Part shown: positions 57,935 to 64,000 of the stretch, piece by piece
Position numbering within the stretch: position 1 is the stretch's first letter
Layout of the letters: every line of letters begins with the position of its first letter
Source: Saccharicrinis fermentans DSM 9555 = JCM 21142
Lineage (GTDB): Bacteria; Bacteroidota; Bacteroidia; Bacteroidales; Marinilabiliaceae
Direction: 5' to 3'
Assembly: GCF_000517085.1 (NCBI RefSeq)
Contig: NZ_KI912107.1
Span: 4,895,980-4,959,979, forward strand
DNA: 64,000 nt
The notes under the pieces: model-generated
The model's input: only the letters and a program-made list of their open reading frames with translations
Database searches by the model: none
Told to the model about the DNA's origin: nothing
Position numbers and translations under genes: made by a program

Positions 57935-58213
57935 TGTGTATCTGTTAGTTCAATGATATAGTGTACAAATATAGTCATTGAGTTTTGTTTTTTTAGCTTT
58001 GCTGTGAATTCTTATATTGATAAATTACCGATTGATAGGGGTTTGACTTCGTTTATAATGAGGTTTTATTAAATCATTTTTCTTAAATTTTATATGTAAA
58101 GTACCTTGGTGTATCGAAAAAAAATATTTTTTATTATTTTTGGTATGTTTTTAATAAAATGGACGTACGATGCCTAAAAGCATGGTAAATAGCCGACCTA
58201 ATTTCAAGCCTAT
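57935..58213 (+). promoter_or_regulatory. 280-bp divergent region with a candidate promoter for the yqiJ-like gene
   Basis: TATTTTTG at 58135-58142 is a full TAnnTTTG match. The nearest TTG (58106-58108) is 26 bases away, wider than usual. Very AT-rich; no gene is visible. Confidence 0.3.
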
Positions 58214-58852
58214 ATGAGCGAAACATTTAATGCAGCTTTTTCGATGATGAATATCATCCCAACTTCACTTCTCTTGCTGGTTTTGGTGTATTGGTTGACC
58301 GTGATCGTTGGTGTTTTTAATGTGGATTCCTTTGATATTGACGCAGATGCCGATATAGATGCGGATGTAGATATCAGTGCTACAGATTCCATTCTTTGGG
58401 TAAACTCTGCTTTGTCATTTTTCAATTTAGGTAAAATACCTTTGATGCTGATTCTCAGTTTTTTTTCTTTGTCACTTTGGGTGATTTCCATGTTAATGAA
58501 TTACCATTTGAATGATGATTCGTTCTTACTTTCCATTGTATATTTGATTCCTAATATATTTGTCAGTGCCTTTGTTACTAAGTTTTTAACGCGCCCTTTT
58601 GTTAAGCTTTTTAAAAAAGCAGACAGCGATATCGAAAGCAATAAAAAACTAACTGGGAAATTATGTATTGTTACCCTAGATGCTACACATAATAAAATGG
58701 GGCAGGCCGAAATTAAGATAGATGGTTCTTCATTTATGATCAATGTGATGTCTACTGAGGAACAGTATTCATTATTAAAAGGAGATCAGTGTCTGGTGAT
58801 CGACTATCTATCCGAACAGAAAATTTATTTAATAGAACCTTATAAAAACTAA
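58214..58852 (+). CDS. YqiJ-like membrane protein with C-terminal OB-type domain
   Basis: 212 aa. Membrane helices lie at about 14-34, 70-92 and 100-120, with an extra-membrane loop (about 36-56) containing an aspartate repeat DIDADADIDADVDI. The C-terminal 70 residues (LTGKLCIVTLDATHNKMGQAEIKIDG...VIDYLSEQKIYLIEPY) are beta-rich like the OB/NfeD-type domain of YqiJ (DUF1449). In E. coli, YqiJ is encoded next to flotillin YqiK, and here a flotillin-like gene follows after 5 bp. I infer that it anchors or recruits the flotillin to a membrane domain. The function of the Asp repeat is unknown. Confidence 0.75.
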   Translation: MSETFNAAFSMMNIIPTSLLLLVLVYWLTVIVGVFNVDSFDIDADADIDADVDISATDSILWVNSALSFFNLGKIPLMLILSFFSLSLWVISMLMNYHLNDDSFLLSIVYLIPNIFVSAFVTKFLTRPFVKLFKKADSDIESNKKLTGKLCIVTLDATHNKMGQAEIKIDGSSFMINVMSTEEQYSLLKGDQCLVIDYLSEQKIYLIEPYKN

Positions 58853-58857
58853 ACAAA

Positions 58858-60963
58858 ATGAATGGATTACCTCAATTTGTAATAATAGCATTAGTTATAA
58901 TTGCTGTTGGATTTATCATTTTGGTAATTAAAACTTACCGAAAAGCAACACAAGGTCAGGCGTTGGTACGTACAGGTCAAGGTGGTGCAAAAGTGTCTTT
59001 TAGTGGCATATTTGTGATACCCATTCTTCACCAGATGGAAGTGATGGATATCACCTTAAAAACAGTGACCATTGCTCGTCAAGGTAAGGAGGGCTTGATT
59101 TGCAAAGATAATCTGAGAGCAGATATCAAAGTAAATTTCTTTGTTCGTGTGAATAAAACAGCGGAGGATGTGATTCAGGTGGCACAGGCTATTGGTTGTG
59201 ATAGAGCTTCTGATAAGGAGTCGTTGGTTGATTTGTTTGATGCCAAATTTTCTGAAGCATTGAAAACGGTGGGTAAACAATTCGATTTTGTGGAACTCTA
59301 TAATTCTCGTGAAAAATTTAAGTTGGAGATACTGAGAACCATAGGTACAGATTTGAATGGTTACGTTTTGGATGATTGTGCCATTGACTATCTAGAACAG
59401 ACATCGATTGAAGTATTATCTCCGGATAATATCCTGGATGTGGAGGGTATTAAAAAAATCACTCGTATAACAGCTGAACAACAAATTCTTTCCAATCAGA
59501 TTAGAAGAGATAAGGAAAAGACGGTTACCAAGCAGGATGTGGAAGCAAAGGAAACAGTGTTGCAACTTCAAAAACAACTGGCTGAAACAGAAGAAAAGCA
59601 AAAAAGAGAGATTGCCAATATCAAATCAAGAGAGGAAGCTGAGATTGCTAAAGTAGAGCAGGAGCAGAAGTTAATAAGTGAGAATGCCCGCATTGCTACG
59701 GAGGAAGAAGTTTTGGTGGCTGAAGAAAATAAACAGCGCCAGATTATTGTAGCACGAAAAAATAAAGAGCGTACCGAAGCTATTGAAAATGAAGCTGTAT
59801 TAAAAGATCAGCAAATCGAAGAGAATGAGCGAGAAAGAGTAGTAAGTATGGCTCGTTTGGAAAAAGAAAAGGCGCTGGAAGCAGAACAGAAGAAAATGCA
59901 GGAAGTGATTCGTGATCGTATTGAAGTTCAGAAGTCAGTAGTAGTAGAAGAGGAGAAAATAAAAGATACACAGGCACAAGCTGAAGCAGAACGTAACAAG
60001 TTAGTAGCCATTAAAGAGGCAGAGAAAGAAGCGGAAACAAACCTTGTGACAGAGATCAAAAGTGCGGAGGCGAATAGGAAAGCAGCTGAATTTAGAACTG
60101 AGCAGCGTATTATGGAAGCTAAGGCTGCACAAGAGGCTGCTGATAAGGAAGCCAATGCAACTAAGATATTAGCAGAAGCTAAAGCTGCAGAAGCAGCAGC
60201 ATTTGGTATTTCGGAAGCGCAGGTGATTGAAGCCAAAGCCCAAGCCAAAGAAAAAGAAGGAGAAGCAGAAGCTAAAATTATTCAAGCCACATCAAAAGCT
60301 CAAGCCGAAGCCATACAACAAAAAGGAATGGCAGAAGCAACTGTGGTGGAAGCCAAAGCCGCAGCCACTGAAAAAGAAGGAATGGCAGTAAATCGTGTTA
60401 ATAGCGAGAAGTTTAGTGTGGAAGCTCAAGGGATTGAGATGAAAGCGGCTGCCATGAAGAAATTAGACGGTGTTGGTAAAGAACATGAAGAGTTTAAGTT
60501 GAAACTGGGTAAAGAAAAAGAGATTCAACTGGCTAAAATACATATTCAAAAAGATATTGCAGAAGCGCAGGCTAAAGTTATTAGTGAAGCATTGAAGGCT
60601 GCCAATATTGATATTGTAGGTGGTGAAACCATGTTTTTTAACCAGATAATGGGGGCCATATCAAACGGAAAGAGTATCGATAAAGTAGTGGACAATAGTG
60701 AGGTGTTAAAACAAATAAAAGATACTTTCTTTTCCAGTGAGGATGGACAGTCTTTTAAGGTGAATATGCGCAAGTTTATTGATCAGTTTGGGATCTCATC
60801 CGATGAATTAAAAAATCTTTCTTTATCGAATCTATTGTTTAAAATTGGAAGTATGGCCAATGATGAAGGAGATAAGACTTCTATCTTTAATCTTTTGGAT
60901 ATAGCTAAAAATATGGGCTTGTCTAATAAGTCTGCTGCCGAAATAGGGATCGATAAATTCTAA
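58858..60963 (+). CDS. flotillin-like (YqiK-type) SPFH-domain protein
   Basis: 701 aa, longer than ordinary flotillins. A membrane anchor at about 6-24 (FVIIALVIIAVGFIILVIK) is followed by an SPFH/band-7 domain (about 25-200, containing GQALVRTGQGGAKVSFSG, ADIKVNFFVRVNKTAEDV and the DYLEQTS segment). A very long charged coiled coil (about 205-560) has repeated A/E/K heptads (AEAKAAEAAAFGISEAQV, EKEGEAEAKIIQATSKAQAE). The last 100 residues (KVNMRKFIDQFGISSDEL...AAEIGIDKF) form a separate helical tail. Likely an oligomeric membrane scaffold, co-transcribed with the yqiJ-like gene and perhaps with the ATPase that follows. Confidence 0.85.
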   Translation: MNGLPQFVIIALVIIAVGFIILVIKTYRKATQGQALVRTGQGGAKVSFSGIFVIPILHQMEVMDITLKTVTIARQGKEGLICKDNLRADIKVNFFVRVNKTAEDVIQVAQAIGCDRASDKESLVDLFDAKFSEALKTVGKQFDFVELYNSREKFKLEILRTIGTDLNGYVLDDCAIDYLEQTSIEVLSPDNILDVEGIKKITRITAEQQILSNQIRRDKEKTVTKQDVEAKETVLQLQKQLAETEEKQKREIANIKSREEAEIAKVEQEQKLISENARIATEEEVLVAEENKQRQIIVARKNKERTEAIENEAVLKDQQIEENERERVVSMARLEKEKALEAEQKKMQEVIRDRIEVQKSVVVEEEKIKDTQAQAEAERNKLVAIKEAEKEAETNLVTEIKSAEANRKAAEFRTEQRIMEAKAAQEAADKEANATKILAEAKAAEAAAFGISEAQVIEAKAQAKEKEGEAEAKIIQATSKAQAEAIQQKGMAEATVVEAKAAATEKEGMAVNRVNSEKFSVEAQGIEMKAAAMKKLDGVGKEHEEFKLKLGKEKEIQLAKIHIQKDIAEAQAKVISEALKAANIDIVGGETMFFNQIMGAISNGKSIDKVVDNSEVLKQIKDTFFSSEDGQSFKVNMRKFIDQFGISSDELKNLSLSNLLFKIGSMANDEGDKTSIFNLLDIAKNMGLSNKSAAEIGIDKF

Positions 60964-61015
60964 TATACCTTAGGTAAGAATAATCAACGAACAAATACGA
61001 ATGGATATTACGCCT

Positions 61016-61052
61016 CACCTCTCTCCCCTTATTTTTGAAGGGGAGAAAGGTG
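61016..61052. repeat. hairpin between the flotillin-like and ATPase genes
   Basis: CACCTCTCTCCCCTT pairs with AAGGGGAGAAAGGTG (one mismatch) around ATTTTTG. There is no T tract, so it is a weak terminator at best; a processing or stability element is possible. It separates the last two genes of the cluster. Confidence 0.5.
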
Positions 61053-61110
61053 TGATGCGATGGAGATATGCTTGAAAGTATAGTAATTTCTATTTGTGGT
61101 TAAAACATTA

Positions 61111-64000
61111 ATGATGGCAACTATTCCTAACGATACCGAAAATGTATCCAACGAACCTCAGTTGGAACAAGGAACATATGAGATAATACGAAACCGATTA
61201 AATCAGCATGGTCAGGAACTTGAAAAACGGCTTTTACAGCTGAATGAAGAAAGGAAAAGTGTCTTTGGTTCCATAGAGACTGCCCTGATAGGTAGCTCGC
61301 GAATCTCTACTGTGAATAACTGTATTCCTTCAGATATGGTTTCGGTAGGTAGTTCTTTTATCTTTGGTTATAATGTACTGATAGGTTTAAAAAGTGAGGT
61401 GGATATAGCGGATGTGTTCAGTGTATATGAATACAATTCAAAGGAGCATAATTTTAAACAAGGATCTATCGACCTGATTGTGTCCGATGAGTTTGTCAAG
61501 GATTTTAAAAATTTATATAAATATTATAAGGAAACTCGTTTTGTAAAATTTGGTAGAAGAGGAACTTCCTTGTTTTTTGTATTTCGGACTGGTAAAGGAA
61601 AGTTTGATATTAAAACATTTAAGTTTTTGGTAAAGGGGGATACTTTAACGTATGTGGATAATCGTAGTGATCACGAGTTTGTTTTTCCCGATCAGCATGA
61701 GTTTTCTTGGATCCGAACCACCCGGGATATGCATGTGAAGGGGGCGTTTTCTCATATTTCAATTGAAGACCAAATCTTTGTGGAAACAACAGATGGAGAC
61801 CTGACTATTAAAATAGAAAATAACACGGATTCTGGTTTAGGTATTTATGCCGAGGAAGTGGAGAATAAAACCCAGACACTGGATGATGCTGAGTTTTATT
61901 ATGCTATTATCGATAACTTGATTGTTTTAAAGATAAAGCCATATCAAGAAGAAAAATTCCGCTATATCGTTTATAATAAGAAAGTACAAGAGGCTGTGAG
62001 AATTGATTCTTTGGAAGACTCGTGTGTATTATTACCTGATAACCATGGTTTGATTTTTGCTAATGGATATTATTTGCAAACAGGTGAAATAAAGATATTT
62101 GATAGCGATTTGAGAGGGATGACCTATTTGCGTCGAATTCCTTCGCCCAATGGAGAGGGTTATTTGTATGTTTTTTACAGTCAATTATTGGGTAAGTATG
62201 TGATGTTGTCATATAATTTAATTTCACAGCAAGTTGAAACGCCTATCATCTGTAATGGTTATTCTTTGTTTGAAAATGGTGAACTGTGTTATTTTAAGAC
62301 AGATGGTACTCCTAAAAAGCATCATGTTTTGCAAATATGGAAAACGCCTTACCTGGACAGTAACTATCAATCAGAGTTAGAATCTAATGAAACATCCTTT
62401 CTTTACAAAGTGGGAAATAAGGATATTGTTCGGGGGATGTCGGAATGTAATGAAGTGTTGAAACTGATTCATAAAGAAGATAGTTACGCGAATCTTTATT
62501 TTGATATTCAGAAGGCAGCTGGTGATATTTTGGATACCTATTATTGGATTGGCAACAAGGAGATGTTTAGTCTTCAGGATCCTTTGGAAGGTATTAAAGA
62601 GACTGCTCATAATGCTATCGAAGAATATGAAAAGGTAGTTAGTATCAAGAAAAATTCGGCAGGGGAAGTGGCTCGAGTGATGGAGCTGATTGATTCTGTT
62701 ACGAAAAAAATTAAGCTGACATCTTTTTCTTCTATCAATGCGTATGTGGATGTGTTGGCTTCGCTTCGTACCTTGCGTGGAGAAACTATCTCACTCAAAG
62801 AACTGCGCTATGTTGATGTAGCTCGTATTGAAAGTGAAGAAGAAAAATTGGAAGTGTTTAATCATGATATTTCCAATGACTGTGTTCAGTTTCTACTGAA
62901 ACCGGAAGCCTTGCGGCCTTATGATAGTAAGGTTGAAGAGCTGAAAACAAAAATTCAGGAAGTGAAGAAAGTGGTGAAGGCCAATGAGATTGAAGAAAAG
63001 TTGACTCAAACTTCGGCTGAGTTGGAAATGCTCATTGAGATTGTCAGTAATCTAAAAATTGATGATGCCACAGAAACCACTCGTATCATTGATAATATTT
63101 CAACTATTTATTCTAGCTTTAATCAGGTAAATGCAGCATTGAAGCGTAAGCGGAAAGAACTACTGAGTTTGGAAGGAACCGCTGAGTTCAATGCGCAAAT
63201 AAAGCTGATTAGTCAAGGTCTTACTAATTACTTGGAGCTTTCAGATTCTCCGGAAAAGTGTGTGGAATTTCAAACGAAGCTCATGGTTCAGATTGAAGAG
63301 TTGGAAGGTAAGTTCTCTGAGTTTGATGAGTTTATTGATAAAATAGCAACTAAGCGCGACGAAATATATAACTCTTTTGAATCGAAAAAAATTAGTTTGG
63401 TAGAAGCCCGTAATAAACGAGCTAATACTTTATTTCAATCGTCCGAACGGATATTAAAGGCCATACAAAATAGGGTGAGTAAGTTTACTGATGTAAATGA
63501 AATTAATGGTTACTATGCTTCCGATTTAATGATCGAAAAGATTCGGACAGTGGTCAGCGAATTGATTGAACTGGAGGACTCAGTAAAAGCAGATTCTATT
63601 CAGAGTCAGTTGAAAACCATTAGGGAAGAGGCCATTCGTCAGTTAAAAGACAAAACAGAACTGTTTGTGGATGGAGAAAATATTATTCGTTTTGGAGAGC
63701 ACCATTTTTCGGTGAATACACAACCTTGTGAATTAACCATGGTGTATAAGGGCGACGAAATGTTTTTTCACCTCACAGGAACTAACTTTTATGAGCATGT
63801 TGATGATAAGCAGTTCTATGATTTTAAAGATCTGTGGGATCAGAGTATTCCTTCTGAGAATAAAGAAGTTTATCGGGGCGAATATCTTGCTTACAAGGTG
63901 TTTGAAAAATGTCAGCAGGAATTTAATGGTAATTTGATTTCCCTTAGAGAAGAGGAGATACTTAGCTATATCCGTGAGTTCATGGGACAGCGTTATAATG
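61111..64000 (+). CDS. giant ATPase related to the DUF3686 DNA-repair-ATPase group (N-terminal 963 codons, runs off the window)
   Basis: Starts MMATIPNDTENVSNEP and stays open to the window end. Residues 1-420 are beta-rich, including a region (FRTGKGKFDIKTFKF...YVDNRSDHEFVFPDQHEFSWIRT) like that annotated as DUF3686 in proteins called DNA repair ATPase. Residues 450-900 are long coiled coil (KTKIQEVKKVVKANEIEEKL, LEMLIEIVSNLK). The AAA ATPase domain is expected beyond the right edge, so Walker motifs cannot be seen here. It follows the YqiJ-like and flotillin-like genes by 147 bp on the same strand. I infer a membrane-scaffold-linked ATPase, but the DNA-repair label is an inherited name, not shown by this sequence. 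Confidence 0.7.
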   Translation, partial: MMATIPNDTENVSNEPQLEQGTYEIIRNRLNQHGQELEKRLLQLNEERKSVFGSIETALIGSSRISTVNNCIPSDMVSVGSSFIFGYNVLIGLKSEVDIADVFSVYEYNSKEHNFKQGSIDLIVSDEFVKDFKNLYKYYKETRFVKFGRRGTSLFFVFRTGKGKFDIKTFKFLVKGDTLTYVDNRSDHEFVFPDQHEFSWIRTTRDMHVKGAFSHISIEDQIFVETTDGDLTIKIENNTDSGLGIYAEEVENKTQTLDDAEFYYAIIDNLIVLKIKPYQEEKFRYIVYNKKVQEAVRIDSLEDSCVLLPDNHGLIFANGYYLQTGEIKIFDSDLRGMTYLRRIPSPNGEGYLYVFYSQLLGKYVMLSYNLISQQVETPIICNGYSLFENGELCYFKTDGTPKKHHVLQIWKTPYLDSNYQSELESNETSFLYKVGNKDIVRGMSECNEVLKLIHKEDSYANLYFDIQKAAGDILDTYYWIGNKEMFSLQDPLEGIKETAHNAIEEYEKVVSIKKNSAGEVARVMELIDSVTKKIKLTSFSSINAYVDVLASLRTLRGETISLKELRYVDVARIESEEEKLEVFNHDISNDCVQFLLKPEALRPYDSKVEELKTKIQEVKKVVKANEIEEKLTQTSAELEMLIEIVSNLKIDDATETTRIIDNISTIYSSFNQVNAALKRKRKELLSLEGTAEFNAQIKLISQGLTNYLELSDSPEKCVEFQTKLMVQIEELEGKFSEFDEFIDKIATKRDEIYNSFESKKISLVEARNKRANTLFQSSERILKAIQNRVSKFTDVNEINGYYASDLMIEKIRTVVSELIELEDSVKADSIQSQLKTIREEAIRQLKDKTELFVDGENIIRFGEHHFSVNTQPCELTMVYKGDEMFFHLTGTNFYEHVDDKQFYDFKDLWDQSIPSENKEVYRGEYLAYKVFEKCQQEFNGNLISLREEEILSYIREFMGQRYN

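Noticed and set aside
61016-61052. Hairpin after the flotillin-like gene considered as a terminator ending the operon.
   Set aside because: It lacks a T tract, so it does not show that the ATPase gene is a separate transcript.

Overview
The window is chromosomal DNA of a Bacteroidota (Bacteroidetes) bacterium, probably class Bacteroidia. A marine Marinilabiliales-type lineage is my guess, and the genus is not determinable from what I can see. The support is: a complete porP-K-L-M-N type IX secretion operon; several TAnnTTTG-type promoters; a 16S gene of Bacteroidetes type ending GGAACACCTCCTTT; families typical of the phylum (DUF4954, HU-CCDC81/SPOR, a topA with a Lys/Ala/Thr tail); and low overall GC.

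Layout. 1-18.8 kb is housekeeping and envelope metabolism: folK (partial), sppA, lpxK with an overlapping purine nucleoside phosphorylase gene, a large lamin-tail secreted protein, asd, an HU/SPOR protein, galE, rfbB, glmS, a DUF4954 beta-helix protein, a short glycogen-synthase-like protein, panC-panD and rfaE2. 18.9-26.9 kb holds radA, a class A penicillin-binding protein, topA and an arginase-fold protein that lacks some canonical metal ligands. 27.1-32.9 kb is the T9SS core, followed by manC. At 34.2-37.2 kb lies an mla-type ABC transporter locus whose permease gene is cut by an IS701-family element. The ends and the 4-bp target duplication of that element can be read directly.

38.1-43.4 kb is an rRNA operon with up to three tandem promoters and no tRNA gene in the 16S-23S spacer. 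Immediately downstream (43.4-47.1 kb) is a patchwork of a degenerate composite repeat, split by an IS21-family element. The transposase gene of this element carries a five-unit GATA microsatellite that places a stop codon inside its N-terminal DNA-binding region. Then come a serine hydrolase and an outer-membrane receptor-like barrel.

51.0-56.9 kb is a complete biotin operon, bioB-A-F-G-C-D. It is preceded by a 129-codon leader gene whose 3' end contains a strong intrinsic terminator and overlaps bioB by ATGA, which looks like a translation-coupled attenuator. After two small uncharacterised genes, the window closes with a YqiJ-like membrane protein, a flotillin/YqiK-like protein and the first 963 codons of a giant ATPase that I relate to the DUF3686 DNA-repair-ATPase group. 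This is the best candidate in the window for a poorly described multi-gene system.

All assignments come from reading motifs, ends and frames. No database search was run.
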